64,000 bases of DNA from Staphylococcus simulans (GTDB lineage Bacteria > Bacillota > Bacilli > Staphylococcales > Staphylococcaceae). Where the stretch lies: contig NZ_MRZJ01000001.1 in NCBI RefSeq assembly GCF_002994445.1, forward strand, positions 310,001-374,000. Direction: 5' to 3'. Shown here piece by piece: positions 1 through 8,767 of the stretch (positions are counted from its first letter, which is position 1; each line of letters opens with the position of its first letter). The translations under genes were made by a program, and so were the position numbers. The notes beneath the pieces were generated by a model. It was not told the DNA's origin, made no database searches, and saw nothing but the letters and a program-made list of their open reading frames with translations.

Positions 1-192
1 GTTATTGAAAGTGTTGCAAACGGTGTGCCTACACCAGGATTCGCTGCAAGTATCAACTACTTCGACAGCTATCGTTCAGAGAACTTACCAGCTAACTTGA
101 TTCAAGCACAACGTGACTACTTCGGTGCCCACACTTATCAACGTAAAGACCAAGAGGGTACTTTCCATACACATTGGGCAGAAGAAAAATAA
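1..192 (+). CDS. gnd: 6-phosphogluconate dehydrogenase, C-terminal fragment
   Basis: Only the last 63 codons are present; the gene enters from the left edge and ends with TAA at 190-192. The readable protein contains the conserved tail of decarboxylating 6-phosphogluconate dehydrogenase ([18 protein letters not shown], then [14 protein letters not shown] and FHTHW). The enzyme makes ribulose-5-phosphate, CO2 and NADPH in the oxidative pentose phosphate pathway. The zwf gene for the first step of that pathway lies 1.1 kb away on the other strand. A strong terminator follows. Confidence 0.95.
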   Translation, partial: VIESVANGVPTPGFAASINYFDSYRSENLPANLIQAQRDYFGAHTYQRKDQEGTFHTHWAEEK

Positions 193-224
193 TTCAATAT
201 TTTAATTAGCACATCATGCATGTA

Positions 225-251
225 AAAAGCCGCCAGTGATTGGCGGCTTTT
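225..251. terminator. Rho-independent terminator after gnd
   Basis: A perfect 11-bp stem (AAAAGCCGCCA at 225-235 with TGGCGGCTTTT at 241-251) has a 5-nt loop. The T run serves gnd. The A run on the left arm would let it also act on transcripts from the convergent AraC-type gene. Confidence 0.9.
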
Positions 252-309
252 CTTATGTTTAATTTCGAATTATTCACGTTACACTTGTTAGTTCAATTCA
301 GATAAAACA

Positions 310-1167
310 TTATTGATCGTCAGGGTCAATCGGCAACCATAACTGCATTTTTGTAAATGGATCATCAAATGAGATATCAAACGGATAAATTTCTACATAT
401 AAGCTATCAGTCTCATAAGGCATTGTCAGCTGCAATCTTGTTTCAATATAATGCCATGCTTCATTCACCGCAAAATCGATTTCACCTTGCAAATTAAATT
501 TTGCATACTGTCTTGAGGGCAAAAATCTGCTTTCCATATGTGCAGGATAACGTTCGCTTGGGACGCCCGCAAATATTTCAGCACCATTGTCTAAAGGGCA
601 TTTAACAATAAACAACTCATGAGGGCTTACATCATTATAGCGTTGCAACTCTTTAATTCTGCCGTCATGCAATAAATCCTCTAAGTAGTCTGCTACGAGG
701 AAAGGATTGCTCAATTCCTCTGTATTGATAAATCTTGCATAACCCACTAATGCATAGTCCTCTGATGTTTCTAATCGATAAGTATACGGCGGACGATCCG
801 TCGTAGAAATTCTTAAATATAAACGTTCCTGCATTTTTAATTCATCTTGTTTTAATTTAGCTTGAATAGGAGAGATTCCATGATAATCACTGAATGCATT
901 CGCAAAATCATTGGTGTCTTGATAATGATATTTCTTTGCTATATCAACTAAACGATAGGCACCCACAATGACATCCTCTGCCGCCTTCGTTAATTTTCTC
1001 GCTTCTGCATACTCACTAGGAGATAAGCCGACAATCATCTTAAAGGACTGATCTAGATGCATTGGAGAAAGACCAACGTAATCACTTAAATCTTGCAAAT
1101 GAAAAGGCTCAAGAATCCTATCCTCGATATAAACAATCGCCTGTTGTATTTGCTTGATAACGTCCAA
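310..1167 (-). CDS. AraC-family regulator with GyrI-like effector domain
   Basis: About 285 residues. The N-terminal 105 residues form an AraC-type double helix-turn-helix (LQDLSDYVGLSPMHLDQSF and a second helix pair ending FSDYHGISPIQAK). The rest (about 120-285) resembles the GyrI/BmrR small-molecule-binding fold and ends in YPFDISFDDPFTKMQLWLPI. This is the order used by ligand-responsive AraC regulators. An in-frame GTG at 1176 overlaps the Shine-Dalgarno AGGAG (1176-1180). The TTG at 1165-1167 sits 8 nt downstream of it and is the better start. The gene is downstream of and co-oriented with zwf but separated by a terminator. Target genes and ligand are unknown. Confidence 0.85.
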   Translation of the reverse strand: MDVIKQIQQAIVYIEDRILEPFHLQDLSDYVGLSPMHLDQSFKMIVGLSPSEYAEARKLTKAAEDVIVGAYRLVDIAKKYHYQDTNDFANAFSDYHGISPIQAKLKQDELKMQERLYLRISTTDRPPYTYRLETSEDYALVGYARFINTEELSNPFLVADYLEDLLHDGRIKELQRYNDVSPHELFIVKCPLDNGAEIFAGVPSERYPAHMESRFLPSRQYAKFNLQGEIDFAVNEAWHYIETRLQLTMPYETDSLYVEIYPFDISFDDPFTKMQLWLPIDPDDQ

Positions 1168-1239
1168 AGTGCTCACTCCTAAAATAACTATTGTTTAATA
1201 TTATACCGTATTTTTTTATCATATTCCTATAAAAAGGGC

Positions 1240-1279
1240 TAAAAAAACAAGACAGCGTCATATAGCGACACTATCTTGT
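1240..1279 (-). terminator. Terminator after zwf
   Basis: On the minus strand an 11-bp stem forms (arms 1267-1277 and 1249-1259) with two G-U wobble pairs in the RNA. It is followed by a run of seven T (1241-1247 on the plus strand is A). The direction fits the end of zwf. Confidence 0.8.
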
Positions 1280-1305
1280 CATTAAACACTTTAAATTACA
1301 TATTA

Positions 1306-2790
1306 TTAGTAAATATCGTCCCACCAATGGAAGCCGTCACGGCTAAGCAATAATTCACTTTTGAGCGGACCGTTCGTACCAGATTTATAGTTAGGGAAAT
1401 CTGGTGTTACTTGATCCCATTCTTCCTGAATGGCATCTACATATTTCCATGTTGATTTTAACTCTTCCCAATGTGTAAAGTTTGTTGCATCGCCTTTGAG
1501 GCAGTCGAATAATAAGTTTTCATATGCATCAACAGTATTCATTTTATCTTGTGCACTCATAGAGTAAGAAAGTTGTACCGGTTCAGTTTCAATGCCTTGT
1601 ACGTTTTTCTTCGCATTTAAGTGGATAGATACCCCTTCATTAGGTTGGATGTTAATCACAAGCAAGTTAGAATCTAAATGTTTATCTTTTTCATAGTATA
1701 AGTTCATTGGTACTTCTTTAAATTCAACGACCACTTGAATAGATTTGCGTTTCATTCTTTTACCTGTTCGGATATAGAATGGTACGCCTGCCCAGCGGAA
1801 GTTATCAATCATAACTTTGCCTGAAACAAAAGTAGGGGTGATTGAGTCTTCGCTGACACGATCTTCTTCACGATAACTTTTAACTTGTTGGCCATTAATT
1901 TCTCCTGCATCATATTGGCCGCGGACAAAGTTTGTACGTACCGCTTCAGAATCTAACGGATGCAGCGACTTCAATACTTTTACTTTTTCCGCTCTGATAT
2001 CTGCACTATTCAAACTGATAGGCGGCTCCATCGCTAACAATGCGACCATTTGAAGCATATGGTTTTGGAACATATCTTTTAACGCACCACTGGATTCATA
2101 ATATCCACCGCGGTCTTCAACACCTAATATTTCTGATGAAGTCACTTGAATGTTAGAAATATATTTATTGTTCCATAATGGCTCAAACATCGCATTCGCA
2201 AAACGCAACACTTCGATATTTTGAACCATATCTTTACCAAGATAGTGATCGATACGATAGATTTCGTTTTCTTTGAATGATTTTCTTATTTGTTTATTCA
2301 ACTTCTCAGCAGATGCCAAATCACTGCCGAACGGTTTTTCAATCACTAAACGTTTAAAGCCTCTTGTTTTAGTAAGGCCTGAAGATTTTAAGTAATCCGT
2401 CACTAAACCGAAGAAATTAGGCGCCATTGCGAGATAGAATAAACGATTGCCTTGCAAACCGAATTCTGAATCAAGCTGGTTGCTGAATTTGAGCAAATCA
2501 TCATAGCTTTGTTCATCACTGACATCATGCTTAAAGTAAAATACATGGTCCATAAATTGATCAAGGTGTTTTGTATCTTTTACATGAGCTTGAATAGATG
2601 ATTTCACCTGATTGCGAAATTCATCATTTGAATAGTCACGACGGCCAATACCAATGATTGCAACATGTTCATCAAGGTTATCCTGTTGGTATAAATGAAA
2701 TAGTGAAGGGAAGAGCTTACGGTGGCTTAAATCACCTGTTGCTCCAAAAATTGTAATCAAACATGGTATATGCTTTCTTTTAGTACTCAA
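1306..2790 (-). CDS. zwf: Glucose-6-phosphate 1-dehydrogenase
   Basis: This 494-residue enzyme oxidises glucose-6-phosphate to 6-phosphogluconolactone with NADP+, the entry step of the oxidative pentose phosphate pathway. Visible motifs: dinucleotide-binding GATGDL at 16-21, EKPFG at 151-155, substrate-binding RIDHYLGK at 179-186, and FQNHMLQ with the catalytic His at 244. The length is normal for the family. Translation starts with TTG at 2788-2790, 9 nt after a GAGG ribosome site; no better start lies upstream. It is transcribed divergently from rnz and ends in its own terminator. Confidence 0.97.
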   Translation of the reverse strand: MSTKRKHIPCLITIFGATGDLSHRKLFPSLFHLYQQDNLDEHVAIIGIGRRDYSNDEFRNQVKSSIQAHVKDTKHLDQFMDHVFYFKHDVSDEQSYDDLLKFSNQLDSEFGLQGNRLFYLAMAPNFFGLVTDYLKSSGLTKTRGFKRLVIEKPFGSDLASAEKLNKQIRKSFKENEIYRIDHYLGKDMVQNIEVLRFANAMFEPLWNNKYISNIQVTSSEILGVEDRGGYYESSGALKDMFQNHMLQMVALLAMEPPISLNSADIRAEKVKVLKSLHPLDSEAVRTNFVRGQYDAGEINGQQVKSYREEDRVSEDSITPTFVSGKVMIDNFRWAGVPFYIRTGKRMKRKSIQVVVEFKEVPMNLYYEKDKHLDSNLLVINIQPNEGVSIHLNAKKNVQGIETEPVQLSYSMSAQDKMNTVDAYENLLFDCLKGDATNFTHWEELKSTWKYVDAIQEEWDQVTPDFPNYKSGTNGPLKSELLLSRDGFHWWDDIY

Positions 2791-2826
2791 GATTCAAAAC
2801 CTCAATTCTTTATTAGATATGCTATT

Positions 2827-2854
2827 ATTATAGACTATGGTGCCTGGTTGTAAC
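2827..2854 (-). promoter_or_regulatory. Candidate zwf promoter
   Basis: On the minus strand, GTTACA (2849-2854) is followed after 16 nt by a perfect TATAAT (2827-2832), about 36 nt upstream of the zwf TTG start. The -35 match is 4/6. Confidence 0.55.
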
Positions 2855-2895
2855 ACATATTTGCTTAAATTTCTTCGTGATTGCCGTTTTATATA

Positions 2896-2904
2896 TGGTA
2901 CACT
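2896..2904 (+). promoter_or_regulatory. Candidate extended -10 promoter of rnz
   Basis: TGgTACACT (TG at 2896-2897, -10 at 2899-2904) lies 26-34 nt upstream of the rnz start. No convincing -35 at normal spacing was seen, which the extended -10 could offset. It forms a divergent pair with the zwf promoter. Confidence 0.45.
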
Positions 2905-2929
2905 AGCGTGTAGAGAGAGGAGCGTTATG

Positions 2930-3850
2930 ATGGAAATTACATTTTTGGGAACTGGAGCGGCGTTGCCAACGAAAGAACGCAATACACAAGCAATAGCGCT
3001 CAATTTAGAACCGTATTCAAATTCAATTTGGCTTTTTGATGTCGGTGAAGGTACACAGCATCAAATTTTGCACCATTCCATTAAACTCGGTAAAATCAAT
3101 CATATTTTTATCTCCCATATGCATGGAGATCATATATTCGGCTTGCCAGGCTTATTGACCAGCCGTTCTTTCCAAGGCGGAGAAGATAAACCTTTAACAA
3201 TTATAGGACCAAGAGGTATCAAAAATTACGTAGAAATGACATTGCGGGCGTCATTATCCAAGTTAAACTATCCGTTAACTTTCATAGAAATAGATGATCA
3301 GCTGCACTATCACCATGAAGGATTCACAGTCAGTGCTTATGCACTTAACCATGGCGTACCATCATTTGGTTATCGAATCGAAGCACCAACAACACCAGGG
3401 AAAATAGATGTCCGTGCTTTGAAAGCCATCGGAATGGAACCGGGTCCTCAATATCAAGAAGTAAAGGATAATGAAACATTTACATTTAATGACCAAGTAT
3501 ACGACTCAAAACAATTTAAAGGTGAAGACAAAATCGGGCCGAAAATTGCAATCTTCGGAGATACTATGCCTTGCGATAATGAGTATATTCTTGCTAATGA
3601 TGTAGATATAATTGTTCATGAAGCTACATATATTGACGGAGACCTTTCATTAGCTGAAAGCCACCATCATACTCATATTTCACAAGTGCTGCGCTTACTT
3701 GAAAACAGCAATGCCAAGCAAGCTTTGCTAAACCATATCAGCAATCGCTATAATTTATCAGATATCGATGTGATTTATGCTGAACTTCAAGAACAATATC
3801 CACATTTAAAATTTAAATTTGTACGAGACTTTGATGCGTTTGAAGTATAA
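2930..3850 (+). CDS. rnz: Ribonuclease Z, tRNA 3' processing
   Basis: This 306-residue metallo-beta-lactamase-fold endonuclease removes the 3' trailer from tRNA precursors lacking encoded CCA. The zinc motif HMHGDH spans residues 63-68, and HEATY near the C-terminus supplies further ligand residues. Two ATGs are adjacent (2927 and 2930). The ribosome site AGAGAGGAG ends at 2922, giving 4 or 7 nt spacing, so the second gives better spacing and the usual 306-residue product. An open frame upstream of these codons has no ribosome site and is not taken as coding. The cca gene for CCA addition is also in this window. Confidence 0.95.
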   Translation: MEITFLGTGAALPTKERNTQAIALNLEPYSNSIWLFDVGEGTQHQILHHSIKLGKINHIFISHMHGDHIFGLPGLLTSRSFQGGEDKPLTIIGPRGIKNYVEMTLRASLSKLNYPLTFIEIDDQLHYHHEGFTVSAYALNHGVPSFGYRIEAPTTPGKIDVRALKAIGMEPGPQYQEVKDNETFTFNDQVYDSKQFKGEDKIGPKIAIFGDTMPCDNEYILANDVDIIVHEATYIDGDLSLAESHHHTHISQVLRLLENSNAKQALLNHISNRYNLSDIDVIYAELQEQYPHLKFKFVRDFDAFEV

Positions 3851-3851
3851 A

Positions 3852-3897
3852 AAATGCTGAGGCAGGGGACATACCCAATGTCTCAGCATTTGTTTTA
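3852..3897. terminator. Bidirectional terminator between rnz and proC
   Basis: A perfect 10-bp stem (AAATGCTGAG at 3852-3861 with CTCAGCATTT at 3882-3891) has a 20-nt loop. T-rich flanks on both strands serve both convergent genes. Confidence 0.85.
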
Positions 3898-3900
3898 TCA

Positions 3901-4710
3901 TTAGTCTTCATTTGATAATTCTTTACTTCTTTTAACAGCAGCATTGAAGCAATCTTCAAAGATGCCTTCGATATCATGTTGTGATAAAGCATCTAAACCG
4001 GCTTGTGTTGTTCCGCCTTTAGATGTCACGTTTTGTCTTAATTGCTCCATACTTAAATCAGAACGTTCTATCATTTTTCCTGTGCCGATAATTAAATTAC
4101 GGATAGATTCTTCAACTTCTTCTTTATCTAATCCAAGTTTGACACCCGCTTCAACATACTGTTCAAACACATGATATAAGAATGCTGGTCCGCTTCCAGT
4201 CACTGCTGTCACTTGATGCAGTGCATCTTCTTGTACTTCTATTTCTGAACCGAATGCATGTACAATATCAATCACTTGCTGACGATCATCTGAAGCATAA
4301 TTATCAGAGAAACTGATACCTGTAACAGAATGACCGACTTGTGCATTTGTATTTGGCATAATACGTGCAATCGGATTATCATGTTCTAATTGTTTTCTGA
4401 TATACTGAATCGAGATACCCGCCATAATTGAAATGAACTTATTCTCGTCTGCAATATATGGACGGATTCTATCTGCTAAGGCATCAAAATCATAGGGCTT
4501 AGTTCCTAAAAATACAAAGTCAGCATCCGCAAGTAAAGATGCGTCATCATAACTATAGTTAACGCCTAATTCATCAGCATAACCTTTTAACACTTCTTCA
4601 TTCGAACGATTTGTGATATAGATATTATTTGGATCAATTACTTTTGATGCAATGATTCCTGAGAAAATGGCATGCGCCATGTTGCCTGAACCATAAAATA
4701 CAATTTTCAT
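3901..4710 (-). CDS. proC: Pyrroline-5-carboxylate reductase
   Basis: This 269-residue NAD(P)H-dependent enzyme carries out the last step of proline synthesis. The N-terminal nucleotide-binding loop is visible (MKIVFYGSGNMA, GSGNMA at 7-12). So are the family signatures MPNTNAQVG, TAVTGSGPAFLYH and TSKGGTTQAGL. The ATG at 4708-4710 begins exactly at the conserved MKIVFYG sequence; 25 further in-frame upstream codons do not resemble the family. The GGAG upstream is somewhat far (about 13 nt). It stands alone, converging on rnz. Confidence 0.95.
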   Translation of the reverse strand: MKIVFYGSGNMAHAIFSGIIASKVIDPNNIYITNRSNEEVLKGYADELGVNYSYDDASLLADADFVFLGTKPYDFDALADRIRPYIADENKFISIMAGISIQYIRKQLEHDNPIARIMPNTNAQVGHSVTGISFSDNYASDDRQQVIDIVHAFGSEIEVQEDALHQVTAVTGSGPAFLYHVFEQYVEAGVKLGLDKEEVEESIRNLIIGTGKMIERSDLSMEQLRQNVTSKGGTTQAGLDALSQHDIEGIFEDCFNAAVKRSKELSNED

Positions 4711-4846
4711 ATTTTGATTAGCACTCCCTATATTTTTGATAATTGATATACCAATCATAGCAATATCAATCATTTTGCACAACAATGTAACTTTTAACTT
4801 AATTACCCGATTTTAAACATCATTTATAGATATTAGGAGGATAGAA

Positions 4847-5608
4847 ATGGAACATCTCATCAAAAAGCATTTTGTCGTCACTGGAGGGACCAGCGGCTTA
4901 GGCTATGCCATTACACAACAATTGTTAAAAAAGGGCGCACAGGTCACCTTATTAATAAGAGATGTGCAAAAATATCATAATACACATTTTCCGACTAACG
5001 TACATTTACTTGATTATCAAATATGCGATTTGGCACAGCCGGAGGATATAAAACAGCTAGCTTTCAAGCAACCGATAGATGGTGTGATTCATAGTGCAGG
5101 GTTGGGTTACTTTAAGCCGATATTAGAGCATACTGAAAATGAAATGTTAGAAACTTATCGTATCAACCTGATACATTTCAACATGCTGCTGCAACAGCTA
5201 AAACCTTATTTCAGTCCTCATCCTTATATTGTGGGCATCAGTAGTTTAGCCGCATTTTCAACGCAAACTTCCAGCGGTCATTATGCAGCCAGCAAAGCAG
5301 GGTTCAATCAAGTATTAAATACATTACGGCTCGAAAACCCAAATTATCATGTGCTTGTCGTGAATGCAGGTCCCATTCGCACGCCTTTTCATGCAAAAGC
5401 AGACCCTACATTGAAGTATGCTGCACAAGTTGATAAATGGATGTTGGATCCTAATCAATTAGCACAAGAAGTCATTCATGCAATGACACATAAAAAAGCA
5501 GAATTGAATCGTCCTAAATGGCTCTATTACTTATTAAAGTGTTATCAGGTAAACCCGCGTTTCTTTGAAAAAGCAGCACCCAAACTCTTCAGCAATAAAG
5601 GCAAATAA
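4847..5608 (+). CDS. Short-chain dehydrogenase/reductase, substrate unknown
   Basis: 253 residues with a classical SDR layout: cofactor loop TGGTSGLG at 12-19, the structural HSAG motif near 82-85, Ser132/Ser133, and the catalytic Tyr146-Lys150 pair (YAASK). The fold and NAD(P)H chemistry are clear, but the substrate cannot be read from sequence. A good ribosome site (TAGGAGGA) lies 6-8 nt before the ATG. It is a single gene divergent from proC with a long terminator behind it. Confidence 0.9.
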   Translation: MEHLIKKHFVVTGGTSGLGYAITQQLLKKGAQVTLLIRDVQKYHNTHFPTNVHLLDYQICDLAQPEDIKQLAFKQPIDGVIHSAGLGYFKPILEHTENEMLETYRINLIHFNMLLQQLKPYFSPHPYIVGISSLAAFSTQTSSGHYAASKAGFNQVLNTLRLENPNYHVLVVNAGPIRTPFHAKADPTLKYAAQVDKWMLDPNQLAQEVIHAMTHKKAELNRPKWLYYLLKCYQVNPRFFEKAAPKLFSNKGK

Positions 5609-5616
5609 ATAGAAAT

Positions 5617-5694
5617 AAAAACGACTTATGGCCATACTGCCCAAAAATCAACCCTAACTTTGATTTCAAGCATTGCCATAAGCCGTTTTTTTTA
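5617..5694. terminator. Long bidirectional terminator between SDR and aldo/keto reductase genes
   Basis: AAAACGaCTTATGGC (from 5617) pairs with GCCATAAGCCGTTTT (5675-5689), followed by eight T in total. The 41-nt interior can form a second stem (AAATCAA with TTGATTT). It is A-rich on the left, so it works for both convergent genes. Confidence 0.85.
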
Positions 5695-5714
5695 ATTTTA
5701 GTTTATCCATTCAT

Positions 5715-6623
5715 TTAATTTAAATGATTTGTATAATGCAAGTCTTTAACACGTTCTCTTGCTGCGTGCAATCTGTTTAAATCTATTTGTGTTTGATAGT
5801 TCTTCACATTTTCTTCAAGCTGTTCAACACTGCTTGCTCCTGCAATAATAGACCCTAATACATCTTGTGAAAGCAGATAGTTGAATGTGAGTGCAGATAA
5901 ATTGTTTTCAATTTCTTTTAATGAAGCAATAGTGCTGCCAAGTTCTTGATAACTATAGTCGAAAATACCATCTCCAAACTTCTGATCTAAAGCTGTATTG
6001 CTTTTAGAAGTTAACAGACCTTTAAAGAGAGGACCGCGTGCTAATAATTTAACACCTTTTTGATGGGCTTTTTGTATCAAATCTTCTGGACGATTATCAA
6101 TTAAGTTGAATTGTGCCATCCACGTTTCGATTTGACTGTGTTCTAAATAATAATTGATGACGTTAGGACGAATCGATGAAATACCATAAGCGCGAATAAG
6201 GCCTTCTTGTTTCAATTCATCAAAAGCACTGATTGTTTCATCTAACGGATCATCGATTGTTCCGCCATGTAATTGATATAAATCAATTTGATCCACACCT
6301 AAGTTTTTAAGGGAACTTTTCACACTTTCTTTAATGTGCTTCTTCGATGGATCCCAAAATGTTGTACCATCATCTTTTAAGTGGTTACCCACTTTTGTAC
6401 CGATTACGATATCTTCGGAGTTTTGATACGGTTTCAAAATTTCTCCGACCAATTTCTCATTGATACCTTTGTCATACATATCCGCTGTATCAAAATAAGT
6501 AATCCCTAAATCAATTGCACGTTCTATAATTTCTTGTGCGTGTTTCTTCTCAGTACCAAGACTCATACATCCCAGACCTAATTCAGAAATCTCTAAACCG
6601 CTTTTCAAAACATTCTTTTGCAT
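5715..6623 (-). CDS. Aldo/keto reductase
   Basis: 302-residue TIM-barrel NADPH-dependent oxidoreductase. The catalytic tetrad of the family is present: Asp45 and Tyr50 in FDTADMY, Lys77 in IGTKVG and His119 in QLHGG. The substrate is not predictable. The ATG at 6621-6623 has AAGGAG 8 nt upstream. It is divergent from the ADP-ribose pyrophosphatase gene, with only 85 bp between starts, so the two share a compact promoter region. Confidence 0.92.
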   Translation of the reverse strand: MQKNVLKSGLEISELGLGCMSLGTEKKHAQEIIERAIDLGITYFDTADMYDKGINEKLVGEILKPYQNSEDIVIGTKVGNHLKDDGTTFWDPSKKHIKESVKSSLKNLGVDQIDLYQLHGGTIDDPLDETISAFDELKQEGLIRAYGISSIRPNVINYYLEHSQIETWMAQFNLIDNRPEDLIQKAHQKGVKLLARGPLFKGLLTSKSNTALDQKFGDGIFDYSYQELGSTIASLKEIENNLSALTFNYLLSQDVLGSIIAGASSVEQLEENVKNYQTQIDLNRLHAARERVKDLHYTNHLN

Positions 6624-6708
6624 GTTGCGACTCCTTTCGATACACTTTAATTGTCTAACACTGCTAGTTTATCAGTCTTTCACTATAGTTAAAAGGAACG
6701 TGATTAAA

Positions 6709-7251
6709 ATGGATTTTACAGAAAAGACTTTACACAAACAATCTATCTACAAAGGCAAAATTATTGATGTTGATGTAGATGAAGTACTATTACCTAATGG
6801 GGAGACTTCAAAACGTGAAATTGTCAATCACACAGGTGCTGTAGCAGTTTGTGCTTTGACACCTGAAAATAAAGTGGTCTTGGTAAAACAATTCCGCAAA
6901 CCGATTGAAAAGGTATTATTAGAAATCCCTGCCGGCAAACTTGAAGAGGGGGAAGAACCGAAATCAGCGGCTTATCGAGAATTAGAAGAAGAAACTGGAT
7001 ATATCGCTCATGATTTGAAACAAATTGCGGACATTTATACTTCTCCTGGGTTTGCAAATGAGAAAATCGCAATCTACTTCACTGACAATTTGTCAAAAGG
7101 AGAGGTCCATTTAGACCCGGATGAATTTGTTGAACAAGTGGAGCTGACAATAGATGAAATCAAGGATTTAGTACAAAATCAACAAATAGAAGATGCCAAA
7201 ACTTTAATTGAATTGCACCACTTATTATCAGTTTATAATCATTCTAAATAA
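6709..7251 (+). CDS. nudF: ADP-ribose pyrophosphatase, Nudix family
   Basis: 180-residue Nudix hydrolase of the ADP-ribose pyrophosphatase type (cleaves ADP-ribose to AMP and ribose-5-phosphate). The Nudix box follows the pattern G-x5-E-x7-REUxEExGU, visible as GKLEEGEEPKSAA followed by RELEEETGY. It is preceded by EIPAGKLE and followed by PGFANEK. The ATG at 6709 starts the conserved MDFTEKTLH sequence; a GTG three codons earlier lies too close to the ribosome site. Confidence 0.92.
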   Translation: MDFTEKTLHKQSIYKGKIIDVDVDEVLLPNGETSKREIVNHTGAVAVCALTPENKVVLVKQFRKPIEKVLLEIPAGKLEEGEEPKSAAYRELEEETGYIAHDLKQIADIYTSPGFANEKIAIYFTDNLSKGEVHLDPDEFVEQVELTIDEIKDLVQNQQIEDAKTLIELHHLLSVYNHSK

Positions 7252-7325
7252 CAAATGAGAATGTGTTGCATTTTCACTCAATTACTGGTAATTTATAGTT
7301 AAGTCATTGTTTTACTTTAAAATGA

Positions 7326-7340
7326 TTATAATTATTAGTA
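7326..7340 (+). promoter_or_regulatory. PerR/Fur-type box overlapping the fur -10 element
   Basis: The 15-mer TTATAATTATTAGTA matches the 7-1-7 PerR consensus TTATAATTATTATAA at 13 of 15 positions. The overlapping TGATTATAATTATTA matches a Fur-type box at 13 of 15. It contains a perfect TATAAT (7327-7332), 25 nt before the fur start, so a bound repressor would block the promoter. PerR control of fur is established in S. aureus; here it is inferred. Confidence 0.6.
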
Positions 7341-7356
7341 GAGGAGTGAGGCTTCC

Positions 7357-7809
7357 GTGGAAGAACGTTTAAAACGCGTGAAGCAGCAATTACAAAAATC
7401 ATCTTATAAATTAACTCCGCAACGTGAAGCAACATTAAGAGTTCTGATTGAAAATGAGGAAGATCATTTAAGTGCTGAAGATGTTTATTTAAAAGTAAAA
7501 GACAAAGCACCTGAAATCGGATTAGCAACGGTTTACAGAACTTTAGAACTTTTAGCTGAACTGAAAATTGTTGATAAGATTAATTTCGGTGATGGTGTTT
7601 CACGTTTTGATTTGAAAAAAGAGGGAGAAAAACACTTTCACCATCATCTTGTTTGTATGGAATGCGGTAAGGTAGAGGAAATCGTTGAAGATTTATTACC
7701 GAAAGTCGAAGAGCGTGTTGAATCCGAATTCCAATTTAAAATTTTGGATCACCGGCTTACATTCCATGGCATTTGTCGAGAATGCCAGCAAAAGAAGAAA
7801 AATAGCTAG
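7357..7809 (+). CDS. fur: Ferric uptake regulator Fur
   Basis: 150-residue metal-dependent repressor. The winged helix occupies the N-terminal half (LTPQREATLRVL, LATVYRTLELL). The metal-binding and dimer half has HFHHHLVCMECGKVEE, with a C-x2-C pair there and a second (CRECQ) near the end for structural zinc. Translation starts with GTG at 7357, 10 nt after GAGGAG. Co-transcribed with xerD, which starts 23 nt after its stop. A metal-box-like sequence overlaps its promoter. Confidence 0.93.
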   Translation: MEERLKRVKQQLQKSSYKLTPQREATLRVLIENEEDHLSAEDVYLKVKDKAPEIGLATVYRTLELLAELKIVDKINFGDGVSRFDLKKEGEKHFHHHLVCMECGKVEEIVEDLLPKVEERVESEFQFKILDHRLTFHGICRECQQKKKNS

Positions 7810-7832
7810 GTTAAGATAGAAGGTGAACTGTA

Positions 7833-8732
7833 TTGGAAACGAATTTTGATAATATCATTGAAGAATATTTAAAGTTCATCCAAATTGAGAAAGGTTTAAG
7901 CGCAAATACGATAGGTGCGTATCGTCGCGACTTAAACAAATATAAAACTTACCTGGAGCAAAAAAAAGTCAGCAATATCGACTTTATTGATAGGGAAACC
8001 ATTCAACAGTGCTTAGGCTACTTGCATGATGATGGGCATTCAGCAAAATCGATTGCCCGCTTCATTTCTACTGTACGCAGCTTCCATCAATTTGCTTTAA
8101 GGGAACGTTATGCAGCAAAAGATCCTACTGTCTTGATTGAAACACCTAAATATGAACGTCGCTTGCCGGATGTATTAGATGTAGATGATGTTCTTGCATT
8201 GCTTGAAACACCGAATTTAAGCAAAAACAATGGATATCGGGACAGAACCATACTTGAATTGCTGTATGCGACAGGTATGCGTGTCACTGAATTAATCCAT
8301 GTCAGAGTCGAGGATGTCAATTTAATCATGGGCTTTGTCAGAGTTTTCGGTAAAGGCAGCAAAGAACGTATTATACCGTTAGGAGAAACAGTGATAGATT
8401 ATTTAAAAACATATATCGAAACGGTGCGTCCTCAGTTATTAAAACAAACAGTAACAGATATACTCTTTTTAAATATGCACGGCAAACCGCTTTCGAGACA
8501 AGGTATATGGAAACTGATTAAGCAATATGGTGTGCAAGCTAATATTACTAAAAAGTTAACACCGCACTCATTGCGTCATTCCTTTGCGACGCATTTGCTT
8601 GAAAATGGCGCGGATTTAAGAGCAGTACAAGAAATGTTAGGGCATTCTGATATTTCTACTACGCAGTTGTATACACATGTTTCTAAATCGCAAATCAGAA
8701 AAATGTATAATGAATTTCATCCGCGTGCATGA
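7833..8732 (+). CDS. xerD: Site-specific tyrosine recombinase XerD
   Basis: 299-residue recombinase that resolves chromosome dimers at dif together with XerC. The N-terminal SAM-like DNA-binding domain covers about 1-100. The catalytic domain shows the full set: Arg150 (ATGMRVTEL), Lys174 (FGKG), His245 and Arg248 (HSLRH), His271 (LGHSD) and the nucleophile Tyr280. Starts with TTG at 7833 after AGAAGGTGA. It is second in the fur operon, an arrangement known from staphylococci, and ends in a terminator. Confidence 0.96.
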   Translation: METNFDNIIEEYLKFIQIEKGLSANTIGAYRRDLNKYKTYLEQKKVSNIDFIDRETIQQCLGYLHDDGHSAKSIARFISTVRSFHQFALRERYAAKDPTVLIETPKYERRLPDVLDVDDVLALLETPNLSKNNGYRDRTILELLYATGMRVTELIHVRVEDVNLIMGFVRVFGKGSKERIIPLGETVIDYLKTYIETVRPQLLKQTVTDILFLNMHGKPLSRQGIWKLIKQYGVQANITKKLTPHSLRHSFATHLLENGADLRAVQEMLGHSDISTTQLYTHVSKSQIRKMYNEFHPRA

Positions 8733-8767
8733 ACCGAAAACATATTTTGGTTCATGCTTATTTTTTG
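8727..8767 (+). terminator. Terminator after xerD
   Basis: A perfect 9-bp stem (GCATGAACC 8727-8735 with GGTTCATGC 8749-8757) is followed by TTATTTTTTG. The left arm overlaps the last xerD codons, and the T run overlaps the 3' end of the convergent DUF309 gene. Confidence 0.85.

Noticed and set aside
2837..2929. Thirty-codon N-terminal extension of RNase Z
   Set aside because: It overlaps the promoter region, has no ribosome site, and the family begins at MEITF.
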